The position numbers were made by a program, and so were the translations under genes. The notes under the pieces are model-generated. The model saw nothing but the letters and a program-made list of their open reading frames with translations. It searched no databases and was not told the origin of the DNA. From Pseudopedobacter saltans DSM 12145 (lineage in GTDB: Bacteria; Bacteroidota; Bacteroidia; Sphingobacteriales; Sphingobacteriaceae), in NCBI RefSeq assembly GCF_000190735.1, contig NC_015177.1, forward strand, positions 3,348,001 to 3,412,000: 64,000 nucleotides of DNA, given 5' to 3'. Shown piece by piece: positions 7,970-16,354 of the stretch (the stretch's first letter is position 1; the number at the start of each line of letters is the position of its first letter).

Positions 7970-8797
7970 ATGGGAAAAACCAAGCTTTTGTTCATAACTC
8001 ATGAAATGTCACCATTTCTAGAATTAACGAAAATCTCAGAAATTACCAGACAACTACCACAAGCTATGCAAGAAAAAGGATTAGAAATCAGAATCCTTAT
8101 GCCTCGCTTTGGTAACATTAATGAAAGAAGGAACAGATTGCATGAAGTAATAAGATTATCGGGGATGAATATTGTGATTGCGGATAATGATAATCCATTA
8201 ATTATTAAAGTGGCCTCTATCCCTGCTGCAAGAATGCAGGTGTACTTTTTAGATAACGAAGATTATTTTCAACGCAAACACGTTTTTAACGACGCCAAAG
8301 GCAAGTTTTACGAAGACAATGACGAAAGATCTATTTTCTTCTGTAAAGGGGCGTTAGAAACCGTAAAAAAATTAGGATGGTCCCCAGATGTGGTACATTG
8401 CCACGGTTGGATGACCTCTCTGGTACCTGCTTACTTAAAAACAATCTATAAAGAAGATCCGACTTTTAAGGATGCTAAAATTGTTTGGTCTGTTTATGAA
8501 GATTCTTTTAGCGAGTCTTTAGGTAAAGACTTTGCGTCCAAGGCTGTAATGAAAGGAATGCAGCACAATGATGTTGTTTCGTATACAGATGGTACAATTA
8601 CTGCTGTAAACAAAGCTGCTATCGAATACGCTGATGCGGTTGTTTATGGCGCTGAAAATTTAAATGAGGACGTGTTAAATTTTGTTAAAAAATCAGAAAA
8701 AGCAGTTTTAGATTATAATTCCTCTTTAGATTACGAAAATTATTACAATTTTTATCAAGAAATTACGTCAGATGATTTAGTATCTGAAACTGTTTAA
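7970..8797 (+). CDS. Starch/glycogen-synthase catalytic-domain protein (GT5 N-domain only)
   Basis: The N-terminal segment MGKTKLLFITHEMSPFLELT and the later DVVHCHGWMTSLVP resemble the GT5 (starch synthase catalytic) domain that binds the acceptor and part of ADP-glucose. The protein is only 275 residues, about half of a normal GlgA (roughly 470-490). The C-terminal GT1-type nucleotide-sugar domain is absent, and the stop is followed after 20 bases by another gene, so I see no frameshifted remainder. The KxGGL motif near the N terminus of true GlgA is not evident (ELTKISEI in its place). I infer a conserved, probably non-canonical Bacteroidota protein rather than a working glycogen synthase. 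Confidence 0.75.
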   Translation: MGKTKLLFITHEMSPFLELTKISEITRQLPQAMQEKGLEIRILMPRFGNINERRNRLHEVIRLSGMNIVIADNDNPLIIKVASIPAARMQVYFLDNEDYFQRKHVFNDAKGKFYEDNDERSIFFCKGALETVKKLGWSPDVVHCHGWMTSLVPAYLKTIYKEDPTFKDAKIVWSVYEDSFSESLGKDFASKAVMKGMQHNDVVSYTDGTITAVNKAAIEYADAVVYGAENLNEDVLNFVKKSEKAVLDYNSSLDYENYYNFYQEITSDDLVSETV

Positions 8798-8817
8798 AAT
8801 TTAAGATCGTTCTGTTA

Positions 8818-10212
8818 ATGAAATTGAGAAATATAGACTTATTGACCTTGTTAATAAGTCTTTTTACTTTAGGAAGCTGTAATAATCCAGATGGTGTAGG
8901 TTTAGATATTGACCCGGACATCTTATTGAATTCCAGTGTGGATTCCAGTACAACTGTCTTAACCAAGTTAATCAAAGAAGATAGTGTAGTAAGTAATTAT
9001 ACTGAAAGAAGTATACTTGGTTATATGAACGATAACGAGTTTGGAAAAACGACTTCAAATATTGTTGTTGCTTTAACATTACCTTCAAGTAATGTTTCGT
9101 TTGGTATAAATCCTATATTGGATTCGGCCGTTTTGGTGATGACCTATTCTAATTCTGCGCCATTATATGGAGACAGCATAAAATATAAAGTAAATATCAA
9201 TCAACTTAACGAAACATTATACAGCTCAACAAAACAAAAGGTTTATTACACCAATAAAGAGTGGAATGCCAATACTACAGTTGTGGGTTCTAAAGAATTT
9301 TTTCCGGCTTATAAAGATAGCTTGAATATCAAATTATACAAATATAAAGACTCTACGATTAAAGTTGTTCCTCAGTTGAGAATACCTCTAAATAATCAGT
9401 TTGTAATAGACAACATTATCCATTTAGACTCTGCAACTCTATCTACCAGTCAGGCGTTTGCAGATCATTTTAAAGGCCTTCGTCTTTCTATAGACAAAAA
9501 TGCTTTAGGCAGCCAGGATGGTGGAGCAATATCATTTGACACTTATACTGATGGCGCTTCGCGTCTGGAAATTTATTACAGATATACCAATTCTGAAAAC
9601 AAACAAGACACTACCTCTATCTCACTTCCAATCGCGGGAAGTTTAGGTACTGCTGTTACCGAAGTAAAATGGGATAATGCTGGAACTCCTGCACTTGCTG
9701 CATTGCAAAGCCCGGCCAACAATCAGGAAAAACTTTATATTAAGGGATTGGCAGGAACTAAAATTAAAGTTGATTTCCCTAATTTAAGTGATTTGAAAAA
9801 ATTAGGTTCGAACATTGCTATAAACAGAGCTGAATTAATTTTCACTGCCGAAGAACCTCAGCAAACATCTTTAAAACCGCTTAGTCAGTTAAGAATATAT
9901 CGTTGGGATTTGGCTCATCAACCCGCATTAATTCCTGATGAAAATTCTTCTGATCCAAGATACTTGGGAACAGGCTTCGTTGGAGGCATCTATAATTCAC
10001 CTAAAAAAATTTATGTTATTAATGTTACGGGATATATACAGGATCTTTTCAGAAATAAATATCCTAATGACGGAACTTATATAACTACCTACGATTTTTA
10101 TGGAAAAACCGGCAGATTAAATGCTCCGGGCAGATCTGTACTTTTTGGCGGAGCAAGCAACTCGGTTTCACAAAAAGTTAAGCTTAAAATATATTATTCC
10201 GACTTAAAATAA
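8818..10212 (+). CDS. DUF4270-type lipoprotein
   Basis: A 464-residue secreted lipoprotein: signal peptide MKLRNIDLLTLLISLFTLGSC with lipid-anchored Cys21 (lipobox LGSC), then NNPDGVGLDIDPD. The remainder is beta-rich with many Ser/Thr/Asn and no enzyme motif that I recognise. Its size, the start GLDIDPD and the position between the GT5-like gene and glmS match the DUF4270 proteins found at this locus in many Bacteroidota. It is probably an outer-membrane-anchored protein of unknown function. It starts 20 bases after the GT5-like stop, so the two genes are likely cotranscribed. Confidence 0.75.
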   Translation: MKLRNIDLLTLLISLFTLGSCNNPDGVGLDIDPDILLNSSVDSSTTVLTKLIKEDSVVSNYTERSILGYMNDNEFGKTTSNIVVALTLPSSNVSFGINPILDSAVLVMTYSNSAPLYGDSIKYKVNINQLNETLYSSTKQKVYYTNKEWNANTTVVGSKEFFPAYKDSLNIKLYKYKDSTIKVVPQLRIPLNNQFVIDNIIHLDSATLSTSQAFADHFKGLRLSIDKNALGSQDGGAISFDTYTDGASRLEIYYRYTNSENKQDTTSISLPIAGSLGTAVTEVKWDNAGTPALAALQSPANNQEKLYIKGLAGTKIKVDFPNLSDLKKLGSNIAINRAELIFTAEEPQQTSLKPLSQLRIYRWDLAHQPALIPDENSSDPRYLGTGFVGGIYNSPKKIYVINVTGYIQDLFRNKYPNDGTYITTYDFYGKTGRLNAPGRSVLFGGASNSVSQKVKLKIYYSDLK

Positions 10213-10230
10213 TTAAACACATTTAAAGAC

Positions 10231-10269
10231 AATATTTTGTAGTTTAGTCCCACCAAACTACAAAATATT
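10231..10269 (+). promoter_or_regulatory. Hairpin between the DUF4270-like gene and glmS
   Basis: Perfect 15-bp inverted repeat AATATTTTGTAGTTT (10231-10245) / AAACTACAAAATATT (10255-10269) around a 9-base loop. It ends 5 bases before the glmS ATG at 10275. It may terminate the upstream gene, although there is no T tract after it, or fold over the glmS ribosome-binding region. It has none of the conserved core of the glmS ribozyme. Confidence 0.5.
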
Positions 10270-10274
10270 AATCT

Positions 10275-12116
10275 ATGTGTGGAATAGTCGGATATATAGG
10301 TAGCCGAGAGGCTTATCCTATTGTAATCAAAGGACTACACAGGCTGGAATATCGTGGATATGATAGTGCTGGAGTAGCATTAATGAACAATCAAAACTCG
10401 CTGAACATCTACAAAAAAGCGGGAAAGGTAAAAGATCTTGAAGACTTTGTTAGCGGAAAAGATATTTCTGGTACAGTTGGAATGGGGCACACCAGATGGG
10501 CTACCCATGGCGAACCAAGCGACAGAAATTCTCACCCTCACCAATCCGGAAACGACCGGTTAGCTATAATTCATAATGGAATTATTGAAAACTACGGCCC
10601 TCTTAAAGAAGAGTTGATTGCCAGAGGCCATATTTTCAAAAGCGATACGGATACTGAAGTTCTTATCCATTTAATCGAAAACATTCAGGAGGAAGAAAAT
10701 ATATCGCTTCAGGAGGCTGTCAGAGTGGCTCTGCATCAGGTTATTGGTGCTTTCGCTATTGTAATTATGGACAAAGATGACCCTACAGAGCTTATTGCTG
10801 CCAGAAAAGGAAGTCCTATGGTTATAGGCGTCGGAAAAGGCGAATATTTCGTTGCTTCGGATGCGACTCCAATTGTAGAATATACAAAAAACGTAATATA
10901 TCTAAATGATAACGAGATCGCTTATTTGAAAAGAGATGAGCTTCTGATAAAAAGCATTGATAACATCGTCCAAACACCTTACATACAGGAACTTGAACTA
11001 AAGCTCGAAATGCTTGAAAAAGGAGGCTATGACCATTTCATGTTAAAAGAGATATACGAACAACCCCGTTCTATATATGACAGCATGAGAGGCCGTATTT
11101 ATCCCCTTGATGGTAAAGTTCAATTAGGCGGTCTGGTTGAATATTCCGAAAAGCTTAGAAATGCGAACAGGATTATTATTGTTGCATGTGGCACATCCTG
11201 GCATGCAGGCTTAGTTGGCGAATACCTTATTGAAGAATTTGCCAGACTTCCGGTAGAAGTTGAATATGCTTCTGAGTTTAGATATAGAAATCCTATCATC
11301 AATGAAAACGATATTGTAATAGCTATATCTCAATCCGGTGAAACTGCGGATACAATGGCGGCAATTCAATTAGCGAAAGAGAAAGGTGCTACTTTATTGG
11401 GAATATGTAATGTTGTTGGTTCTTCTATTCCAAGATTAACGCATGGTGGAGCTTATACACATGCTGGTCCGGAAATAGGTGTTGCTTCTACAAAAGCATT
11501 TACAGCACAGGTAACTGTACTTACTTTAATGGCCTTATATATCGCCCAAATTAAGGGTACCATTTCTCAAAGCAAGCTCATTTCATTATTAACAGAACTA
11601 GAAACAATTCCTTCTTTAGTTGAAGAAACGTTAAAAACCAACGATCAGATTATCCAAATCGCTTCGGAACTACAGGATTCCCGAAATTGCATTTTCTTAG
11701 GAAGAGGAACTGGTTTTCCTGTCGCTTTAGAAGGAGCGCTGAAATTGAAAGAGATTTCGTATATCCATGCAGAGGGATACCCGGCTGCAGAAATGAAACA
11801 CGGCCCAATTGCACTTATCGATGAAGAAATGCCTGTTATCGTAATTGCAACGAAAAACTCTTCTTACGAAAAAGTTATCTCCAATATACAAGAGGTTAAA
11901 GCGAGAAAAGGCAAAGTGGTAGCTATTGTAACAGAAGGCGATGTTGATGTAAAAGACATGGCCGATTATTCGATCGAAATTCCACATGCTGATGAAGCAT
12001 TTTTACCACTATTGGCAACTATTCCACTTCAATTAATTTCATATCATATAGCGGTAATGAGAGGATGTAATGTGGATCAGCCAAGAAACCTGGCAAAATC
12101 GGTGACGGTAGAATAA
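10275..12116 (+). CDS. glmS: Glutamine--fructose-6-phosphate aminotransferase (isomerizing)
   Basis: Produces glucosamine-6-phosphate, the first committed step to UDP-GlcNAc for peptidoglycan and lipid A. The 613-residue protein starts MCGIVGYIGS, so Cys2 becomes the N-terminal nucleophile of the glutaminase domain (about 1-225, with GHTRWATHGEPSDRNSHPH). Two SIS domains follow (about 290-425, with IIVACGTSWHAG, and 460-600), and the C terminus DQPRNLAKSVTVE closes the synthase site. It is followed by a terminator at 12140-12171. Confidence 0.98.
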   Translation: MCGIVGYIGSREAYPIVIKGLHRLEYRGYDSAGVALMNNQNSLNIYKKAGKVKDLEDFVSGKDISGTVGMGHTRWATHGEPSDRNSHPHQSGNDRLAIIHNGIIENYGPLKEELIARGHIFKSDTDTEVLIHLIENIQEEENISLQEAVRVALHQVIGAFAIVIMDKDDPTELIAARKGSPMVIGVGKGEYFVASDATPIVEYTKNVIYLNDNEIAYLKRDELLIKSIDNIVQTPYIQELELKLEMLEKGGYDHFMLKEIYEQPRSIYDSMRGRIYPLDGKVQLGGLVEYSEKLRNANRIIIVACGTSWHAGLVGEYLIEEFARLPVEVEYASEFRYRNPIINENDIVIAISQSGETADTMAAIQLAKEKGATLLGICNVVGSSIPRLTHGGAYTHAGPEIGVASTKAFTAQVTVLTLMALYIAQIKGTISQSKLISLLTELETIPSLVEETLKTNDQIIQIASELQDSRNCIFLGRGTGFPVALEGALKLKEISYIHAEGYPAAEMKHGPIALIDEEMPVIVIATKNSSYEKVISNIQEVKARKGKVVAIVTEGDVDVKDMADYSIEIPHADEAFLPLLATIPLQLISYHIAVMRGCNVDQPRNLAKSVTVE

Positions 12117-12139
12117 ATCCAAAAATTGTCAAATTTATC

Positions 12140-12171
12140 AGAAAAGGGCATATATCATTGTGCTCTTTTCT
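12140..12171 (+). terminator. Terminator after glmS
   Basis: Arms AGAAAAGGGCA (12140-12150) and TGCTCTTTTCT (12161-12171) pair with a single G-U and a 10-base loop, followed by ATTTTGTAT. It sits 24 bases past the glmS stop and before oxyR. Confidence 0.7.
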
Positions 12172-12203
12172 ATTTTGTATAGATTTTATCGATATTTATA
12201 GCC

Positions 12204-13133
12204 ATGACAATAGTTCAGCTTGAATATATCGTTGCTGTAGATACTTACAAAAGCTTTGTTAAGGCGGCCGAAAAATGTTTTGTAACGCAACCTACGCTTA
12301 GTATGCAGGTTCAAAAACTGGAAGAAACATTAGATATAAAGATTTTCGATCGAACAAAACAACCTATTATACCAACTGAAATTGGTGCAGAGGTAATTGC
12401 TCAGGCTCGAAAAACCTTACAGGAATCTTATAAAATCAACGAAATAATAAACGAACGTAAGGGCGAAATCAGCGGAGAGCTAAGAATAGGAGTAATACCA
12501 ACTATTGCACCATTCCTGCTTCCGAAACTTTTGGGAAAATTCATGGAAAAATACCCAAAAGTAAAGCTCTTTGTTTCGGAACTTACAACAGAAAATATTA
12601 TCAACAAACTAAAAAACGGGCTTTTGGATTGCGGTATCCTGGCGACCCCTTTGGACGAGCCTTCGATTGTTGAAAGACCGGTTTATTATGAAAATTTCGT
12701 TTCTTATATTTCTGAAGAAAGCCCTTTATTCAAAAAAAGCACACTGGATTTTAGCGACCTGAATATTGATGAATTATGGCTTCTTAACGAAGGACATTGT
12801 CTTAGAAATCAGGTATTAAATATTTGCAAGCACAAAAAAGCTGAAGGGCAAAATCTGGAATATAATACGGGAAGTATCGAAACATTAATCCGAATGGTGG
12901 ATTTAAACAACGGCATGACTATTCTACCGGAACTTAGCATTCAGGATTTTCCGGTTGAACAGCTGGACAAAGTAAGGTATTTTAAAACGCCACAACCAAG
13001 CAGAGAGATTAGCATTGTAACACATGCTAGCTTTATCAAAAAAAGGACTATTGACGCTTTAGAAACAGAAATTTTAGAAAGTGTTCCAAACAGTATGCGT
13101 TCGAAAAATAAGAAATCTGTTATTGCTATTTAA
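12204..13133 (+). CDS. oxyR: LysR-type hydrogen-peroxide-sensing regulator OxyR
   Basis: A 309-residue LysR-family regulator. The N-terminal winged HTH (about 1-60) reads VKAAEKCFVTQPTLSMQVQK, followed by a linker helix and a periplasmic-binding-like effector domain. The effector domain contains GHCLRNQVLNICKH, whose two cysteines fall at residues 199 and 208, exactly the positions of the peroxide-reactive disulfide pair of E. coli OxyR; this supports OxyR over a generic LysR. Known members activate catalase, peroxiredoxin and dps genes. None of these targets is adjacent, and no divergent partner gene is present. It follows the glmS terminator, so it is probably monocistronic. Confidence 0.9.
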   Translation: MTIVQLEYIVAVDTYKSFVKAAEKCFVTQPTLSMQVQKLEETLDIKIFDRTKQPIIPTEIGAEVIAQARKTLQESYKINEIINERKGEISGELRIGVIPTIAPFLLPKLLGKFMEKYPKVKLFVSELTTENIINKLKNGLLDCGILATPLDEPSIVERPVYYENFVSYISEESPLFKKSTLDFSDLNIDELWLLNEGHCLRNQVLNICKHKKAEGQNLEYNTGSIETLIRMVDLNNGMTILPELSIQDFPVEQLDKVRYFKTPQPSREISIVTHASFIKKRTIDALETEILESVPNSMRSKNKKSVIAI

Positions 13134-13152
13134 AATTCTGTCAACTTTTGTT

Positions 13153-13281
13153 ACAAGCAGAGAAATTGAAAAAATTGGGAGATAGCTACTAAAAAACAAG
13201 CACCTTAAAGGCAACGAAATCGTTTACGTAAAAAACACAACCGCTGCTTTTGCTTTAGCTAACCTAATTGAATACCTTTAA
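13153..13281 (+). pseudogene. Possible decayed gene fragment upstream of the dehydrogenase-kinase pair
   Basis: Between oxyR and the dehydrogenase gene one plus-strand frame looks coding. After an in-frame TAG at 13183 it reads LLKNKHLKGNEIVYVKNTTA and then AAFALANLIEYL before TAA at 13279. Upstream of the TAG the same frame continues TSREIEKIGR. There is no start codon at a sensible place. The C-terminal-like composition (amphipathic helix at the end) suggests the tail of a lost enzyme, but I cannot name the family. A chance open frame is possible. The span also holds a 10-base inverted pair (13202-13211 / 13275-13284). Confidence 0.25.
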
Positions 13282-13316
13282 GGTTTAAACAATTAACTAA
13301 AAATAATATCATAAAA

Positions 13317-14336
13317 ATGAAGCGACCACTTATCTCCATTCTAAATTCAAGTACTTTCGGAAAACATTTTTCGGAGCATATTGCAACCTTGGAATCATTC
13401 GCTGATCTAAAACATATTACTGTTCCGGCAGACATAAATGCAGATGATTTAGCAGAGCAAATTAAAGACTCTGATGGAATTATTGCCAGTGTTACACCCA
13501 AAATCCCAAGAAGAACATTGGAACAGTGTAAAAACCTGGTACTTTTAGTGCGTCATGGCATCGGCTGCGATAACGTAGATACGGAAGCGGCTACAGAATT
13601 GGGCATCATGGTATCCAGAGTAGAAGGAATTGTAGAAAAAGAAGCTGTAGCAGAATACGCAATATCTTTATTGTTAGCTGGTGGAAGAAAATTAGTGCAA
13701 GGAGCTATAGCAGTAAAAAACAGTGCCTGGGCTACACGTTCTGGAATGGTGGGAATAGAACTGAAAGGAAAAACAATTGGTATCATTGGTTTAGGTAATA
13801 TCGGCTCTCGCAGCTCAGAAATATTATCTAAAGGGTTTGGTGCAAATGTAGTGGCATCTGATCCTTATATTGCTAAAGAAAAATTTGCCGAATTTGGCGC
13901 TAAGGAAGTTCCTTTAGACGAATTGATAAGAGAGTCTAGTGCAATATTATTCCATTGTCCGGCTACAGATGAAACCAAAAGAATGTTAGGTGAAGCACAA
14001 TTTGCTAGCATGAAAAAAGGTGTTGTATTAGTGAATACCTGCCGTGGAGAATTGGTAGACGAGGATGCTTTATGCAAAGCTTTGGAAAACGGAACATTAG
14101 GTGCCTATGCAACAGATGTTGTAGAAGGAGAGCCTATTGACGGTAACCACAGACTTACAAAATTAGATAATGCAATCATTACACCTCACTTAGGTGGATA
14201 TAGCTGGGAATCTCTACATGGTATGGGGCAAACTTGCGTTGACGATTCGGTTTCCGTATTCCAAAAAAATGGCATACCGGGTACAATGGCCAATCCAGAA
14301 GTCTTGCAAAAAGAAAATAGAAGAGTATGGCAATAG
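13317..14336 (+). CDS. D-isomer-specific 2-hydroxyacid dehydrogenase (phosphoglycerate-dehydrogenase-like)
   Basis: NAD-dependent oxidoreductase of 339 residues. The nucleotide-binding motif is GLGNIG at 158-163 inside KGKTIGIIGLGNIGSRSSEI. The catalytic triad of the family is visible as Arg243 (CRGELVD), Glu272 (VEGEPID) and His291 (TPHLGGYSW). The C-terminal ACT regulatory domain of biosynthetic SerA is absent, so serine biosynthesis is not the obvious role. Its stop codon lies inside the start of the FGGY kinase gene (10-base overlap), so the two are translationally coupled and probably act on related substrates, one oxidising and one phosphorylating a sugar acid or polyol. The substrate cannot be read from the sequence. 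Confidence 0.85.
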   Translation: MKRPLISILNSSTFGKHFSEHIATLESFADLKHITVPADINADDLAEQIKDSDGIIASVTPKIPRRTLEQCKNLVLLVRHGIGCDNVDTEAATELGIMVSRVEGIVEKEAVAEYAISLLLAGGRKLVQGAIAVKNSAWATRSGMVGIELKGKTIGIIGLGNIGSRSSEILSKGFGANVVASDPYIAKEKFAEFGAKEVPLDELIRESSAILFHCPATDETKRMLGEAQFASMKKGVVLVNTCRGELVDEDALCKALENGTLGAYATDVVEGEPIDGNHRLTKLDNAIITPHLGGYSWESLHGMGQTCVDDSVSVFQKNGIPGTMANPEVLQKENRRVWQ

Positions 14337-15811
14337 CATTAACCATTGATTTGGGTACTACCAACGTTAAAGTTGGATTAGTAAACGAAAGTGGTGAAAT
14401 ACTTAATTTACGCTCAGTAGCTGTACCGGTTATAAACAGTACAAGCGGTGGGGCTGAACATAATCCTGAAGAGTTGAAAAAGCTTATCATCGGATTATGT
14501 AAGGATATGTTTTCGGAAGGTCTTGCTGATCAGGTATCCTATATTGTCAGCTCTACATACCAGTTTGGTCTGATGTTACTTGACGAACAGAAAAAACCCG
14601 TTACAGGTCTTACCCTGCTTACAGATATCCGTTCGCAAAGAACATTTGATGCCTTCTTAGATTCATACTCCAATGTAGACTTGTATGCCCAGACAGGCTG
14701 TCCTTTAATGAGTCCGTATCTTTTGGCCAGGTTATTCTATTTCTCAACGAAAGAAAAAGAAGTATTTGAACAAGCCAGATATTTTACGGATAGTAAAGCC
14801 TTTTTATTTGAATGGCTAACAGGAGAGTTTGTTACTGATGTTAGTACAGCCGCAGCAACGCAAATCTACAATATCCATCAGGAAGCATGGGACGACTCAC
14901 TTTTGGAGCACATAGGTTTGTCTGCAAATCAATTCCCCGAAATAAAAGATGGAACGACTTATCTAAGTCCGCTAAAAGAAAGCTTAAGACAAGAATTAGG
15001 CCTCAAGCAAGGCGTAAAAGTTCTTTTGGGTGTTTACGATGGCGCAGCGTTAGGCGTTGGTCTAGGTTGTTTAAAACCTGGTATTGGGATTATTAACGTG
15101 GGTACATCTGCAATGTTAAGAGTACCGGATAATACTCCAGCTTTTGACAAAAGTGACAATAAGCGCATTCAACCATATGCATTAAATAAAAGCCTTTTCT
15201 TAAACGGTGGCGCGCTAAACAATGCTGCTCTTCCTGTAAACTGGCTTCGCAACAGCCTTTTTAATGTGGATATACAGGATCCCGCAATGCTGGATATCGG
15301 TAATGAAGCACCTTTACTTTGTTTTCCTTATTTAACTAGTGAAAGAGACTCAAAAACTGGTCCTTATGCTTCTGGAGTATTCTTTGGGTTACGTCAATAT
15401 CATACTAAAGTAGATATGGCTCGTTCGGTTCTTGAAGGCGTAGCCTATTCTATGCGTTATCTTTATGATGCACTTACAGAAAACAATTTACAAATTACCG
15501 AACTGCGTATGGGAGGCGGTGGCGCACAAATAAAGCCCTGGCCGCAAATATTTGCTAATGTGTTAGGCCTGCCGATAAATATTCCATCAGAAGACCAAAT
15601 CGCTTTGATTGGTAGTGCGATGCTTGCTTTCGTAGCAGACGGACGATATCAGGACGTAGCAACATTGGGTGAACAAATAGTTAAGAGCACTATCAGTATA
15701 TATCCTGATGAAAACGCGGTTGCTGTTCATAACGAACGATACCAGTTTTTCAAGAAGGTGCGTGAAACACTAGCTCCTTTGTACAAGGAACACTCACTAC
15801 TTTCAAACTAA
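14327..15811 (+). CDS. FGGY-family carbohydrate kinase (gluconokinase/xylulokinase-like)
   Basis: ATP-dependent sugar kinase of 494 residues in the sugar kinase/Hsp70/actin superfamily. N-terminal phosphate-1 loop ALTIDLGTTNVKVGLVNESG; a second nucleotide-binding segment GIINVGTSAMLRVPD near the middle; and the C-terminal FGGY-type adenosine segment ITELRMGGGGAQIKPWPQI. The catalytic Asp is probably that of LGVYDGAALGVG. The length is normal. The ATG at 14327 overlaps the dehydrogenase gene by 10 bases. A strong bidirectional terminator follows at 15845-15894. Neither a transporter nor an isomerase gene accompanies the pair, so the pathway is not apparent. Confidence 0.85.
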   Translation: MAIALTIDLGTTNVKVGLVNESGEILNLRSVAVPVINSTSGGAEHNPEELKKLIIGLCKDMFSEGLADQVSYIVSSTYQFGLMLLDEQKKPVTGLTLLTDIRSQRTFDAFLDSYSNVDLYAQTGCPLMSPYLLARLFYFSTKEKEVFEQARYFTDSKAFLFEWLTGEFVTDVSTAAATQIYNIHQEAWDDSLLEHIGLSANQFPEIKDGTTYLSPLKESLRQELGLKQGVKVLLGVYDGAALGVGLGCLKPGIGIINVGTSAMLRVPDNTPAFDKSDNKRIQPYALNKSLFLNGGALNNAALPVNWLRNSLFNVDIQDPAMLDIGNEAPLLCFPYLTSERDSKTGPYASGVFFGLRQYHTKVDMARSVLEGVAYSMRYLYDALTENNLQITELRMGGGGAQIKPWPQIFANVLGLPINIPSEDQIALIGSAMLAFVADGRYQDVATLGEQIVKSTISIYPDENAVAVHNERYQFFKKVRETLAPLYKEHSLLSN

Positions 15812-15844
15812 TTTAAGTACTGAAATACTTAAAAAGAATATTAT

Positions 15845-15894
15845 AAAAAGGCTGTTTTCTATTTTGCCAAAGACAAATAGAAAACAGCCTTTTT
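15845..15894. terminator. Bidirectional terminator between convergent genes
   Basis: Perfect 20-bp stem AAAAAGGCTGTTTTCTATTT (15845-15864) / its complement (15875-15894) around a 10-base loop. The A run on one side and T run on the other allow termination of the plus-strand kinase gene and of the minus-strand SMR gene. Confidence 0.85.
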
Positions 15895-15927
15895 CTTTAC
15901 CTACTATCTAAGAAGACTTATCTTTAC

Positions 15928-16254
15928 TTAATTCGACACGAATTTGAGCCCTATTATTGAGACTATAAGTGTGCTTATAAAGAGGATTCTCCAAAAACTA
16001 GCAGGTTCATTAAAGAAAAATATTCCAACTAAAACCGTTCCGACAGCGCCAATACCTGTCCAAACGGCGTAAGCGGTTCCTATTGGTAATGTTTTGGTGG
16101 CAAGATAAAGCAAAAACATACTTGCCGAAAGGCAGATAAAAAATCCTACAAGCCAGGCGATAGACTCTGTTCCACTTGTCTCTTTTGCTTTTCCCAAACA
16201 CGATGCGAACCCCACCTCAAATAATCCTCCTATAACCAAGAATATCCAATTCAT
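15928..16254 (-). CDS. SMR-family exporter, Gdx/SugE type
   Basis: A 108-residue protein with four transmembrane helices of the small multidrug resistance family, working as an antiparallel dimer in the inner membrane. The essential Glu13 lies in helix 1 (IGGLFEVGFAS). The segment LPIGTAYAVWTGIGAVGTVL is the SugE/Gdx-type signature, and helix 1 resembles the guanidinium exporter Gdx more than EmrE. Guanidinium/H+ antiport is therefore the best inference, with quaternary-ammonium export as the alternative. I looked upstream for a guanidine riboswitch and saw none. Confidence 0.85.
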   Translation of the reverse strand: MNWIFLVIGGLFEVGFASCLGKAKETSGTESIAWLVGFFICLSASMFLLYLATKTLPIGTAYAVWTGIGAVGTVLVGIFFFNEPASFWRILFISTLIVSIIGLKFVSN

Positions 16255-16301
16255 ATAACAATCTAATTTTTACAAAAAAAACGAATTCTATGCATAAATA
16301 A

Positions 16302-16334
16302 AAAAGGCTTTGAATTTCATTTTCAAAGCCTTTT
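16302..16334 (-). terminator. Terminator after the Prc/Tsp protease gene
   Basis: Perfect 13-bp stem AAAAGGCTTTGAA (16302-16314) / TTCAAAGCCTTTT (16322-16334) with a 7-base loop; on the minus strand it is followed by TTATTTATGC. It lies 20 bases past the protease stop codon and upstream of the SMR gene. Confidence 0.8.
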
Positions 16335-16354
16335 GATATTAAATATCCCGTGAT

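Noticed and set aside
10213-10275. Possible glmS ribozyme before glmS
   Set aside because: The spacer is only about 60 bases and is taken up by one simple hairpin; the conserved pseudoknotted core of the ribozyme cannot fit.
16255-16354. Guanidine riboswitch upstream of the Gdx-type exporter
   Set aside because: The spacer has only the terminator of the preceding protease gene and A/T-rich sequence; the ACGR-loop hairpins of guanidine-II and the other guanidine classes are not there.
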